Program-made: the position numbers and the translations under genes
Part shown: positions 8,189-16,615 of the stretch, one piece after another
Layout of the letters: each line of letters begins with the position of its first letter
Numbering within the stretch: the stretch's first letter is position 1
Notes under the pieces: model-generated
What the model was told of the DNA's origin: nothing
Seen by the model: the letters and a program-made list of their open reading frames with translations, nothing else
Databases searched by the model: none
NCBI GenBank assembly: GCA_944359065.1
Contig: CALVSP010000005.1
Span: 1-42,093, forward strand
DNA length: 42,093 nt
DNA from: an uncultured Bacilli bacterium
GTDB taxonomy: Bacteria; Bacillota_I; Bacilli_A; RF39; UBA660
Direction: 5' to 3'

Positions 8189-8275
8189 CAAAAATGAGAG
8201 CGCATAAGTTAATCGCTCTCTTCAGGGGGGACCTGCTCTCTTCAGTTAGAAGAGACCGATTTGTGTTAAACCCTT
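8189..8275 (-). ncRNA. Diverged second copy of the small RNA found at 24058-24153 (probably degenerate)
   Basis: Read on the minus strand it contains TTTAACAC, GGTCTCTT, CCCCCCTGAAGAGAGC and then a terminator hairpin (GAGAGCG / CGCTCTC at 8196-8220 and a T-run). The same blocks occur in the same order in the small RNA outside the other end of the element, while the intervening bases differ. An extra CTGAAGAGAGC copy lies at 8236-8246. No consensus promoter is visible upstream, so this copy may be silent or only serve as a terminator. Confidence 0.5.
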
Positions 8276-8331
8276 TAAATATGGACCTTTTTATATTGAC
8301 ATAAACCCTCATTTACCGTGGCTTTTTAGTA

Positions 8332-8357
8332 TTTTTGTACCTAAATTGTACCTAAAA
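8332..8357. repeat. Left 26-bp direct repeat, candidate attL
   Basis: 26 bases identical to 23985-24010 and in the same orientation. The repeat contains two tandem copies of TTGTACCTAAA. The segment between the two copies (about 15.7 kb) carries an integrase, a repressor, replication genes and defence cargo, so these are the likely recombination cores. The minus-strand reading would encode an LGT-x-LGT-like tail as seen at the end of some tyrosine integrases, so it may also be a relic of an integrase 3' end. Confidence 0.65.
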
Positions 8358-8382
8358 AGTCCTAGATGTTACTCCAGGACTT
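8354..8382 (-). terminator. Rho-independent terminator of the 41-aa gene
   Basis: On the minus strand AAGTCCT / AGGACTT form a 7-bp stem with a 12-base loop followed by a T-run. The T-run overlaps the end of the 26-bp repeat. Confidence 0.75.
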
Positions 8383-8387
8383 CTGTG

Positions 8388-8513
8388 CTACTTTCTTCTA
8401 TTTGAAAGAGCACTACCGGCAACGCTTTTAGTTGCCTTAGTTGTTTTCTTACTTCTAAGTTGACTACTAGCTTTCTTAGCTACTCCTTTAGAAGTACGAA
8501 TTTTATTAGCCAT
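8388..8513 (-). CDS. Small basic protein (41 aa), mobile-element type
   Basis: ATG with a strong AAAGGAGTGG ribosome binding site, then 41 residues beginning MANKIRTSKGVAKKAS and ending SVAGSALSNRRK. The protein is rich in Lys, Arg, Ser and Thr with a pI far above 10, and resembles short basic proteins of unknown function found on phages and genomic islands ('RTSKxVAxKAS...AGSALS'). It could bind nucleic acid. It lies alone next to the candidate attL, followed at once by its own terminator. Function is unknown; coding potential is supported by ribosome binding site, terminator and a recognisable family pattern. Confidence 0.7.
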   Translation of the reverse strand: MANKIRTSKGVAKKASSQLRSKKTTKATKSVAGSALSNRRK

Positions 8514-8579
8514 TCTTACCACTCCTTTCTTTCGCCATTTCTACTTGACAATAAGAAAGGTTACTACAATAAAGAACTC

Positions 8580-8608
8580 TTGATAATTCTTACATGATTG
8601 TATATAAT
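8580..8608 (+). promoter_or_regulatory. Promoter of a candidate small RNA
   Basis: TTGATA (8580-8585), 17 bases, TATAAT (8603-8608), only one mismatch from the sigma-A consensus. No ORF follows; instead a terminator lies about 80 bases downstream. Confidence 0.7.
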
Positions 8609-8614
8609 AATTAT

Positions 8615-8691
8615 ATAATAAGTGTTCAGTTGTGCGTATGGTATGGCACTTGTTTAGCCTTTCTTTATTGTTCAAAAGAATGGCTTTTTTT
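8615..8691 (+). ncRNA. Candidate small RNA, about 77 nt
   Basis: A consensus promoter is followed by a non-coding segment that ends in a terminator: AGCC plus TTCTTT pairing with AAAAGAA plus GGCT (8656-8685) and then seven T residues. Upstream of the terminator AAGTG / CACTT or GTGC / GCAC can form a second hairpin. No credible ORF is present. It lies between the 41-aa gene and the GHKL operon and runs toward the operon's 3' end. Its role is unknown; antisense control, an element-encoded regulator or part of a toxin-antitoxin unit are possible. Confidence 0.6.
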
Positions 8692-8775
8692 GTGTTAAAA
8701 ATTAACAGGTATCGTTATATTTTTAGCACACCTTAATTATATCACTGTAAGGACTGTTTTTCTATATATTTTAAC

Positions 8776-8804
8776 AAAAAATCAGGGCATATTAGCTCTG
8801 ATTT
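8776..8804 (-). terminator. Rho-independent terminator of the GHKL operon
   Basis: AAATCAG / CTGATTT stem followed by six T residues on the minus strand, 10 bases after the stop of the last gene of the five-gene operon. Confidence 0.8.
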
Positions 8805-8813
8805 CATTATTCT

Positions 8814-9605
8814 TTAAACTTCTTGTTTTTTTATATAATCATCCATTTTTTCATAAACAGCATTATAGATATCTTCTTCACTTATTACATCTATTAATCT
8901 AACGCTTCCGTATAAAGATAAATACGCTGCAACTTCAGTATACACATTATGTGTTCCTTTTTCTGCTTGTTTCATTTTTTTGCCCATGACTGGATCATTA
9001 ATATAGTTATCATAAATAGCTTTTTCTGCTTTTAAAGCACCAAGCACTATATGTTTTTCACTTGAATTAGATCTCCATGATAAGTTTCTAAATCTTTCAG
9101 GATTATCAATAATAAATCTTGTTAATTCATATTTATCATCTAATCTTTCATCAACAGTTAGTGCTACTCTAAAGAAGCAACGTGACATAACTCCAAAGAA
9201 AATACCTCTACGAGTTCCTTGAGTAAATAACCAGTGATCTAAAAATGTTGAATTTGATTTAATTGGCATTGATTGCAAACTTGCTTGATATCCTACAGTA
9301 AAATTAATCCATGCCCAGAATCTCTCATCTGTTAAAATATAACGTGGTAAGTCTTTTAATGATTCATATAGTGTAATTGAGTTTTCAAAATCAACTTTTG
9401 AATAATCTCCATCTTCGCTAACTTTTAATCTAAACTCAGGTATTTTATATTTCTTTTCATCATATAACTTTCCCGAATAAATAGATGATAGCCAATTTGA
9501 ATCATTTTGAAATGATTTTAAATTATTTGTTACTAATAAAGCATTTTCCTTTAATGTTTCTAATGCTTCATCTGTCATAAAACAAATATTGATACTATTA
9601 TTCAT
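8814..9605 (-). CDS. DUF6339-like protein, last gene of the GHKL operon
   Basis: 263 residues with no membrane segment. The central block (about 65-190) resembles DUF6339: 'LYESLKDLP', TDERFWAWINF, then a Cys/Phe-rich stretch GVMSRCFFRVALT and 'DDKYELTRFI', followed by an Arg-rich end near WRSNSSEKH. Proteins of this type are, from memory, found beside GHKL ATPases and methylases in restriction-like islands. It starts inside the end of the preceding gene (8-base overlap) with a GGAAGAAG site, and is the promoter-distal gene of the operon, just before the terminator. Molecular function is not known. Confidence 0.6.
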   Translation of the reverse strand: MNNSINICFMTDEALETLKENALLVTNNLKSFQNDSNWLSSIYSGKLYDEKKYKIPEFRLKVSEDGDYSKVDFENSITLYESLKDLPRYILTDERFWAWINFTVGYQASLQSMPIKSNSTFLDHWLFTQGTRRGIFFGVMSRCFFRVALTVDERLDDKYELTRFIIDNPERFRNLSWRSNSSEKHIVLGALKAEKAIYDNYINDPVMGKKMKQAEKGTHNVYTEVAAYLSLYGSVRLIDVISEEDIYNAVYEKMDDYIKKQEV

Positions 9606-10503
9606 CTTCTTCCATACCTCCCATCATCATATTTTTAATAAATAGATTTGATATATCTTCAATTGAAGAAACTGTTGCATAATTTAATAATGTTTGTGCT
9701 ATTTCTTCAACTGGCATATCTGCAAAAATCTCATCAGTTAATTCTTCGTTATAATTCTTTTTATATGCAACCATAATGGAATCAAACCAACTATGATTAA
9801 GTCTAATATAATCAATATCCACTCTTTCGTTTTTAAATTCTTGTAAGCATTTTATCAGTGAAGGAATTGCAATTATTGAGAAGAATATATTTTTGAAATA
9901 ATCACGATTCTTTAAATTATCATAATATCCAAATTCCTTTTCTGGTAGAACTATTTTTATAAATTTATCCCCGGAATCAACTTTCATTACTTTCAATTCA
10001 GGATCTGTGCTTTTTATTACTCTAAATATTGATGACAATTTTTTATCTTCTGACTCATTATATTCAATTTTTGTAGTAAATCCATCATCAATAGCTAATA
10101 TGTCATATTTTTCAATAGTAAATGAATATCCTTCATAATCATCCAAGAAATCATCATTGCTATATTCAAACTCTTCTTTTGCATATATAAAACTTGATAT
10201 TTCAACTTTTCCTCTAAGATTATGCAATGGAATTATTATGTCTTTTGGTTCTATAGAAATAGATTTTACTGTTCTAAAAATTGTAGAAGAGCATTCAATA
10301 ATTACTACTGCTTCTGCTTTCTTATCTACAATTAATTTTATCAATTCATCATTATCAATTTGAATATGTGCATTTTTAAGTATTAAATTCTCATTATCAC
10401 TTTCATCATCATATTCTAACGAATAATTACTATTCTTAAAACAACTTGCTATTTTTGAATTATTAATAGTTGGATATGGAAATAATCTCTTACCTATTCG
10501 CAT
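9598..10503 (-). CDS. Unknown protein (301 aa), fourth gene of the GHKL operon
   Basis: I do not recognise a named family. The protein starts with a short 'RLFPYPTI' segment, then a very acidic stretch (YDDESDNENLIL) and a beta-rich first half; residues 200-300 look helical. It ends in an acidic GGMEEDE tail. No catalytic motif, zinc site or membrane segment is apparent. It overlaps the gene before it by 14 bases and the DUF6339-like gene after it by 8, so it is made in fixed proportion with both. A GAGGTG ribosome binding site precedes the ATG. A structural or target-sensing partner of the ATPase is the simplest guess, but only from context. Confidence 0.7.
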   Translation of the reverse strand: MRIGKRLFPYPTINNSKIASCFKNSNYSLEYDDESDNENLILKNAHIQIDNDELIKLIVDKKAEAVVIIECSSTIFRTVKSISIEPKDIIIPLHNLRGKVEISSFIYAKEEFEYSNDDFLDDYEGYSFTIEKYDILAIDDGFTTKIEYNESEDKKLSSIFRVIKSTDPELKVMKVDSGDKFIKIVLPEKEFGYYDNLKNRDYFKNIFFSIIAIPSLIKCLQEFKNERVDIDYIRLNHSWFDSIMVAYKKNYNEELTDEIFADMPVEEIAQTLLNYATVSSIEDISNLFIKNMMMGGMEEDE

Positions 10504-12388
10504 ATATCTTCACCTCACAAGCATAGTAATCTTCTAAATCAGTATCTACCTCTATCTTATATTTAACACCATTTTTTAGTTCAAAACCTTTTATAATTCC
10601 ATTTTCAACATATCCTTCAGAACCATTTATTGAACAATTAGTTATTTGTGTTTTATATTTATTTCCACCATCATCTAAGTGACTCATTTCTAAATCACAG
10701 TTTTCTTCGTCGTATAAAGAAGTAAATGATATTACATATTTTCCATTTTTCTTATCTGTAACAAAGTAACGATAACTCATTCCACTCAATTGAGCAATTT
10801 TCATGATATCTTTATTACCATCACCATCAAGTCCTTCTTCTTGATCTGAATCATGTGGTTCACCTGTTCTTCCACTATTAGTTCCTTCAGGTACTGGAGA
10901 GCCTTCCCCTTCTTCATGAACTCCAACATCAGGTTGTAATGCCATTCCTTCAGAATCTTCATAAACTCCTATTTTATCTTTAACTTTATTCTTTAATTTT
11001 TTAACAACTTTAGGTTGCTCTGTTATTGTAATTTCTTCATTTGAACCTAATCCTGACTCACTATCTACAGATGGCAAATAGTCTCCCGCACCTTCAACAT
11101 CTATTTCATCGTTTTCACTTAGTGCTAATTTGCTTTGAACAAAATCAACAATGGATGATTTTAGTTCCCTGTATATAGCATTAACTTCTGCTCGTTTTGC
11201 TGAGTCATCTATACGCCTTAATTCCCAATCAGTATGTTGTGGATTTTCTATTTCTCGTAATATTTTGTTTAATTGATTATTTGGAATAATACACATAGCC
11301 GAACATGGAATACTTGAAATTCCCCTTAATGATGTTATTTTCATATATGGATATCTGATCATAACACATTCATTAGTTGCTAAATATGATTCATCCTTAG
11401 AAAAGCTCTTTAGATATAATTCAACTTCTCCATATTCTGAAATCTGTATTTTTTCCTTATATACTGTTGGATCATTTAACAATATATATTGTGATTTAAT
11501 ACTACTTTGAAACTTTTTAGTTATTAATTCATCATTATATACAATATCTGATAATGATTGTTTATTTATAACTTTATCATTTATTATTACTTCCAATTCA
11601 TCGTAGTAAATAGCACTTAAGAAACTATCTAAAACTTTTGTAACAATTTCTTTTTCCCATGTTTCTTCATTTTTAAATCCTAAAATATAAATATCTGTAC
11701 CAAATGATTTTCTTTTAAAATTAGGATCTATGCTTATTTGTTCCAATATCGGATTATTCTTTTCATCTATACCATAGTAACCGATACCTTGTGTTTTTTC
11801 GTCACTGCCTTCAATAGTTGTAGAACAAAGTTTACAAATACCAATATAACCTTGTTCTTGTTCTTTTGTATATGTTGAATAGAATACTGTATTAAATGCA
11901 CTTGCAACAAATGATGCATATTTTCCTATACCTTTTGAACCACCACTTGTACCAACTTTATTTGATAATCCACTACCTTTAGTTAAAAGATAAAATGGTG
12001 TTTCTTCTCTTGATGTTACTCCTAATAACCCTGTTGTATTATAATCACTAATTCTTAAACATTGAATTCTATCTCTTCCAACTTCTTTTATCATTCTTTC
12101 AAGTTGTTCTTTATCTTTAGGATTGTTTCTTCTTTTTTGATATTCTTCACAAGATATCATTTCTTTTTCTATTCTTTCTCTTCCAGGAATATCATCTTTT
12201 GTTATTTCAAAAGAATGAAATTCAATAACTACTTTATCTTTGCCTGCTCTTGCGTCTATAGAGTTTTGGCATATTTCTCTTGCTAATGATGATATTGGAT
12301 CCTTTTTAAAAGTTTCCATATCAGCTGTATCTAATCCTGTTTCTGTGGCATAATTATTACCTACAAATCTCCACATTTTATCATTCAT
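10490..12388 (-). CDS. GHKL-fold ATPase (Hsp90/MutL/MORC-like), core of the five-gene operon
   Basis: A 632-residue protein whose first 200 residues hold all GHKL ATP-site motifs: the N-box REICQNSIDA (Glu38, Asn42, Asp45), G1 in SDYNTTG (Asp115, Asn117, Gly120) and G2 in GGSKGIGKYAS (149-159). Glu38 is in the position of the catalytic base. Residues 210-420 look like a transducer domain; 430-530 is an acidic, Gly/Pro-rich linker; the last 100 residues are a beta-rich domain. GHKL ATPases of the MutL/MORC group are known from restriction-like systems, where ATP-driven dimer closure on DNA is proposed. It has an AAGGAGG site and overlaps both neighbours. Confidence 0.82.
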   Translation of the reverse strand: MNDKMWRFVGNNYATETGLDTADMETFKKDPISSLAREICQNSIDARAGKDKVVIEFHSFEITKDDIPGRERIEKEMISCEEYQKRRNNPKDKEQLERMIKEVGRDRIQCLRISDYNTTGLLGVTSREETPFYLLTKGSGLSNKVGTSGGSKGIGKYASFVASAFNTVFYSTYTKEQEQGYIGICKLCSTTIEGSDEKTQGIGYYGIDEKNNPILEQISIDPNFKRKSFGTDIYILGFKNEETWEKEIVTKVLDSFLSAIYYDELEVIINDKVINKQSLSDIVYNDELITKKFQSSIKSQYILLNDPTVYKEKIQISEYGEVELYLKSFSKDESYLATNECVMIRYPYMKITSLRGISSIPCSAMCIIPNNQLNKILREIENPQHTDWELRRIDDSAKRAEVNAIYRELKSSIVDFVQSKLALSENDEIDVEGAGDYLPSVDSESGLGSNEEITITEQPKVVKKLKNKVKDKIGVYEDSEGMALQPDVGVHEEGEGSPVPEGTNSGRTGEPHDSDQEEGLDGDGNKDIMKIAQLSGMSYRYFVTDKKNGKYVISFTSLYDEENCDLEMSHLDDGGNKYKTQITNCSINGSEGYVENGIIKGFELKNGVKYKIEVDTDLEDYYACEVKIYANR

Positions 12389-14963
12389 GATTTAACCTCC
12401 TTATCACGAAATCAGTATTGTTATACATGTTGTTTTTATTTTCTATTTCAAATTGTTCATCAAAATAACTTCTAATAATTCCAATTAATAAATACTTATT
12501 CCATGGAACCGGCATTTTTGGTAACATTTGATATCCTTTAAATACTGATGTATCCAACTCATTATATTTATCAAATATTAAATCCAATAGTTGATTTAAT
12601 TGTATTAATTGTTCCTGTGTAATACCAAATTTTTCTTTTCTTACCATTGTATCAATATTGATTTGAACATACTCATCACTCATATCATCCATAAATTCTA
12701 AGTAACTATATAGTCCACCAATATTCATTTTAGCTACATAATCTAAAATGGTATTATGATCAAATTTATAAAATTTCTGTGCATGATTCTTTATTAATGC
12801 ATACGAACTTTTTTGTTCCATAACTTTTGTGCTTACCAACGGCCTACTATAATATAAATCTGGATATAAGTATTTCATTAGTGAAAATAATGTAAACTGT
12901 CCATGCGTTAAATGTAATTTTTCAAGTAATTCTTTGTTTGTTAAACTCATTTTTGCATAAATTTTTCTCGAAGATATAACATCTGTCTTCATTGCCTCAA
13001 ATTGTTCATCTATAAATTTTCTTAATTCATCTACTGTATCATCTGAAATATTCAAATATTTATAATAAATGAATGTTTTAGAAGAAGTCCATATTAATCC
13101 ATTGTTGGTTTCATTATACAAGTGATTGTAAAATACATAATCTTTAACTCCAGGAAATTTATCTTGTAAATCTCTTAATTCAAATTCTTTATCAAATGCT
13201 TGCATATAATTAATTATTAATTCTGCTGGTGACATTTTTACATCACCAACCATTATATAATCTCTCTTTGTTGTAAATTCTTCTGGCAAATATTTATCTA
13301 AACATCCTTTTAGAAAATAATGATTATCAATTCCTAATTTTTGAAGTTTATATTTATATTTTTCAAATATTGAGCGATAGAAAACTGTTGGTTCATTATC
13401 AACAATATAATTTATTATATCATCAATTAATTCATTATCCATGCTTGGGCATAATTCTGATGGTAGATATTTACCTTTATCTATCAATACATAGTTGCTT
13501 CTTTCTAGCATACCTTGAAGTGAATGCATTGACGGAAGATCTTCAATTATTCCATATTCCTCTATGCATCTTTTCTTAAAGATATCATAATCTTCTTGGC
13601 TACCAGTTCTATATCCATCCTTAAAATTCTTTTCTATTATTTCAGAATATATTTCTCTTGGAGAAATTCCACGCTTTAAATATATCCCATTTTTAAATTC
13701 TCTATATTCAGAATTCAAAATTTTTAATTCAAAGGAATTCATTCTCCTTATTTCTTTAGGACTCAAGGTGTTACCGAATCGTTCTACAACATGATTAATT
13801 ATCTCATCCACATTAATCATATCTGAATTATATATTACCCTTAAGTTTCTATTATATTTTATATTTGAATTTCCCATTTCCATAAAGAATAATAATATTC
13901 CTGCAGTTTCTCTTACACTTATTTCCTCTACATTATGATCATTCGAATTTTTCTTACTTAATTCTTTTAAATAAGTATATAATCTGTCAACATCAATATA
14001 TTGTTCATCTTTATCTGCTAATTTTATATAAATACATTTTAATATATTTTTTATTGTTGGCATTTGAAGTAACAATTTATCTATTGTCTTCGCTTCTATC
14101 TGTCTTATTCTCTCTCGTGTTACTCCTAATTTGTTACCTATTTGTTCTAACGTTAATTGTGGTTCATTTGAATAATAATTAAATCTGTTTTTAAATACTA
14201 ATAATGCATGTTCAGATAATTGTGAATAAAAAGTATATACAGTATCTTGGAATACTCTTTCATAATTTTCTCCAATTGAACTTACTAAGTTAAACAATTC
14301 ACTAAGATCAATGCTAAATATACTAAGTAGCTTTTCAGGTGAATATTTAACCAAGTCATCAATTATAATAGTATTATTTAAAGATAGTATTTTTATTATG
14401 TTATTGTTGGATATAACTTCGCTCAATTCAAGTTCATTATAAAAATTATCTATACTTTCAATACTATCCTTTACTTTAGAAATAAGGTTTTGATAATTAT
14501 TCTTTATATAATATATTAGACTTAAATAATAATCTTTATTATTATTTTTATTGTATTTATAATCAAGCATTAATACGTTAAGTAATGTTTTATCAAAATT
14601 AAAACTATCATTAGAAATTTGTTCAGAAATTTTTAAGCATAGTTTTCTTTCTGACGCAAACATAATGAAATCTAAATCTTTTTTCATATCTAACGTATTT
14701 GTTATATTTTCTTTTTGAGATTGATTCAAATAATACATAGTTTTTATGTTTTCATAATTATCTTTTAAGAATCTTTTTAGCCCACTCATTTTTACTAAAT
14801 CAGGATCAATATATTTTGTTATATATTCATAAACATCTTCAACCCTTGCTTGTCGTTTAGTAAATAAATATTTTGTAATTAAAAAATCAACATATTCATC
14901 TGAATAAAAATAATTGTTTTGTTGTTCTTTTAATTTTCCATCATATAAAATACTGCTTATCAT
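12381..14963 (-). CDS. Large protein (860 aa) with sigma-70 region-4-like helix-turn-helix
   Basis: Residues 266-298 read like sigma-factor region 4: 'LTLEQIGNKLGVTRERIRQI' followed by EAKTIDKLL. No sigma region 2 is present, so it is not a normal sigma factor. The flanking 800 residues appear helical with several segments resembling winged-helix or HARE-HTH-type modules (for example around 395-450 and 590-680), but I cannot assign them. It may be the DNA-binding or transcription-sensing component of the system. Its ATG overlaps the stop of the 74-aa gene (ATGA), so translation depends on that gene; there is no strong ribosome binding site of its own. It overlaps the ATPase gene by 8 bases. 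Confidence 0.65.
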   Translation of the reverse strand: MISSILYDGKLKEQQNNYFYSDEYVDFLITKYLFTKRQARVEDVYEYITKYIDPDLVKMSGLKRFLKDNYENIKTMYYLNQSQKENITNTLDMKKDLDFIMFASERKLCLKISEQISNDSFNFDKTLLNVLMLDYKYNKNNNKDYYLSLIYYIKNNYQNLISKVKDSIESIDNFYNELELSEVISNNNIIKILSLNNTIIIDDLVKYSPEKLLSIFSIDLSELFNLVSSIGENYERVFQDTVYTFYSQLSEHALLVFKNRFNYYSNEPQLTLEQIGNKLGVTRERIRQIEAKTIDKLLLQMPTIKNILKCIYIKLADKDEQYIDVDRLYTYLKELSKKNSNDHNVEEISVRETAGILLFFMEMGNSNIKYNRNLRVIYNSDMINVDEIINHVVERFGNTLSPKEIRRMNSFELKILNSEYREFKNGIYLKRGISPREIYSEIIEKNFKDGYRTGSQEDYDIFKKRCIEEYGIIEDLPSMHSLQGMLERSNYVLIDKGKYLPSELCPSMDNELIDDIINYIVDNEPTVFYRSIFEKYKYKLQKLGIDNHYFLKGCLDKYLPEEFTTKRDYIMVGDVKMSPAELIINYMQAFDKEFELRDLQDKFPGVKDYVFYNHLYNETNNGLIWTSSKTFIYYKYLNISDDTVDELRKFIDEQFEAMKTDVISSRKIYAKMSLTNKELLEKLHLTHGQFTLFSLMKYLYPDLYYSRPLVSTKVMEQKSSYALIKNHAQKFYKFDHNTILDYVAKMNIGGLYSYLEFMDDMSDEYVQINIDTMVRKEKFGITQEQLIQLNQLLDLIFDKYNELDTSVFKGYQMLPKMPVPWNKYLLIGIIRSYFDEQFEIENKNNMYNNTDFVIRRLNHE

Positions 14964-15184
14964 AATTCAAATCTTTTTTTACCTTTTTTAGTATCCTTCT
15001 GAAACTCTTTTTTTTGTTTATCAAGTTCTGCTTGAATGGCGCTAAATATTTGATTTATTTGTTCATCTGTATATTCATAGAATGATGAATTAGATAGATT
15101 TTGTAATTTAGATATTAAATCAATGATCTTATTTACTCTATTTGTTGCAATTCTTTTAAAATTCTCTTGTTTAGTATTATTCAT
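14960..15184 (-). CDS. Small conserved protein (74 aa), first gene of the GHKL operon
   Basis: The start is placed at the ATG after GGAGGG; an upstream in-frame start would lie on the promoter. The sequence NRVNKIIDLISKLQNLSN, then FYEYTDEQINQIFSAI, resembles a small protein family that is widespread on Firmicute phages and islands ('R.NKI...L..LSN...YEYTEE.V..IF.AI'). It ends in a basic tail, KKGKKRFEL. No function is established. As the first gene behind the operon promoter, and translationally coupled to the 860-aa protein, it could be a regulator or an inhibitor of the system. Confidence 0.65.
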   Translation of the reverse strand: MNNTKQENFKRIATNRVNKIIDLISKLQNLSNSSFYEYTDEQINQIFSAIQAELDKQKKEFQKDTKKGKKRFEL

Positions 15185-15206
15185 ATGATCCCTCCAAATC
15201 ACCATT

Positions 15207-15235
15207 ATAGTATCACAAAAACACAATATTGTCAA
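15207..15235 (-). promoter_or_regulatory. Promoter of the GHKL five-gene operon
   Basis: On the minus strand TTGACA (15235-15230), 17 bases, TACTAT (15212-15207). The first ATG follows about 20 bases further down with a GGAGGG site. All five ORFs downstream overlap each other, so this promoter should drive the whole set to the terminator at 8776. Confidence 0.8.
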
Positions 15236-15281
15236 AATATTTTGCAAATATTGTTAGATTATTGTCAAAAAAAGAGTATTT

Positions 15282-16166
15282 CTACTCTTTTGATTTCAAT
15301 TCAATTTTATAGTTTGTAAATGCTATTTCAGTTGATGAAAATAATTTCACAGGATTAATTGTTCGTAATATTTCCTTCATACTATTTTTTATAAATTTAC
15401 CATATATTTCATCAGCCTGTTTTGAATCAGACATTGATATCATCACATATTTCCCATCTAATTCTATAATTTTATTAACAAAGCCTCGATGATCAAATGT
15501 ATCATTAGTATATAATTCTTGTTTTTGACTTACCAATAAATCATCTGGTAAATATGGTGGATCAAAATACATAAAACTATTGTCTATTTTTCCGTCTTTT
15601 TTCATTTTATCTAGGAATGAATTATAATCTAAATTATAAAACTTTACAGGTTTAATAAATCTTGATAATTCTTCTAAATAGCCCTCATTAACCACTATTT
15701 TTTCTTTTCTTCCAAAAGGAACATTAAATTTCCCAGCTTTGTTTTCTCTATACACACCATTAAAACCTGTTTTCATTAAAAAATAGAATAATATTGATTT
15801 ATTGTCTAAATCTTTTTCATCATTAAACTGATCTCTTAGTTTATAATAATATTCCTCTTTTTTTGTCATATCATAATCATTATATAATGTGACTAATTTC
15901 ATTATTTCTTTTATAAGATATTCAGGTTTCTTTTGAAGCAACTTATAAAAGTTTATTATGTTTGAATTAATGTCATTGACATAAAAGTTTTTATATTTTA
16001 ATTTATCATTGTTTTTTAGTACATTTATAAGTACCACTCCCGAACCAAGAAAACATTCTATATAATTATCTTTATCAGGTTTAAATGCATTTAACATTTC
16101 ATTTAATATTTTTTTCTTTGATCCTGCCCACCTAATAGGAGAATTCAAAACTTTACTATCAATCAT
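15282..16166 (-). CDS. Dam-type (D12 class) N6-adenine DNA methyltransferase
   Basis: 294 residues. Motif X 'SPIRWAGSKKKI' at residues 9-20, the SAM motif 'YIECFLGSGVVLINVL', the family signature GKFNVPFGRKEK and catalytic FDPPY are all intact. This arrangement is that of Dam/M.DpnII-type GATC methylases; GATC specificity is probable but not proven. Ribosome binding site AGGAGG. It lies upstream of and in line with the GHKL operon, but that operon has its own promoter about 50 bases downstream. It may mark element DNA as self for the cargo system or act as a free-standing phage-type methylase. No restriction enzyme gene lies next to it. Confidence 0.87.
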   Translation of the reverse strand: MIDSKVLNSPIRWAGSKKKILNEMLNAFKPDKDNYIECFLGSGVVLINVLKNNDKLKYKNFYVNDINSNIINFYKLLQKKPEYLIKEIMKLVTLYNDYDMTKKEEYYYKLRDQFNDEKDLDNKSILFYFLMKTGFNGVYRENKAGKFNVPFGRKEKIVVNEGYLEELSRFIKPVKFYNLDYNSFLDKMKKDGKIDNSFMYFDPPYLPDDLLVSQKQELYTNDTFDHRGFVNKIIELDGKYVMISMSDSKQADEIYGKFIKNSMKEILRTINPVKLFSSTEIAFTNYKIELKSKE

Positions 16167-16288
16167 TTTTTCTCCTCCTATCCTCTGATTATATTATACC
16201 ATTATTTAGCTTTTTTTCATATATTTTTGTGAAATACTTGCATTAATTTACTTTTTAAGTGATTAATACAAGGAATTGGAGGAATTGT

Positions 16289-16615
16289 ATGATTAGAAAA
16301 TGTACTGATGAGGATATTTCTGATGAAGAATTAGAGAAAATAATTAATCCTTTTTATGATAATTATCATGAGTATATTATTACTTATGTTATGCCTGAAG
16401 TAATTGCATTTTATATAGCTAGTTCTTATAGTGGGAATGCTATGTGGGAAGCAACATTTTATCAACATTATAATTCTGCTAAAGATACGTTTAATATTGG
16501 CGATGATGAAGATTATGATAAAGTTAAAGCTGAAGTAATTAAATTATTAAGGATGAAGTATTCTTTAGAGATTGTTAGTGAAAATCCATTAGATTTTAAA
16601 AAAATTGAGTATTAG
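16289..16615 (+). CDS. Hypothetical protein (108 aa)
   Basis: The start is set at the ATG preceded by TTGGAGG; a longer reading from a GTG at 16259 lacks a site. The protein is acidic at its N-terminus (CTDEDISDEELEKII), has a central helical part with 'ITYVMPEVIAFYIASSYS', and no membrane segment is convincing. No family recognised. It is the only plus-strand gene in this part of the element, lies between the methylase and the replication genes, and ends in a near-perfect terminator, so it is expressed on its own. An antirepressor or anti-restriction role would be guesswork. Confidence 0.6.
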   Translation: MIRKCTDEDISDEELEKIINPFYDNYHEYIITYVMPEVIAFYIASSYSGNAMWEATFYQHYNSAKDTFNIGDDEDYDKVKAEVIKLLRMKYSLEIVSENPLDFKKIEY

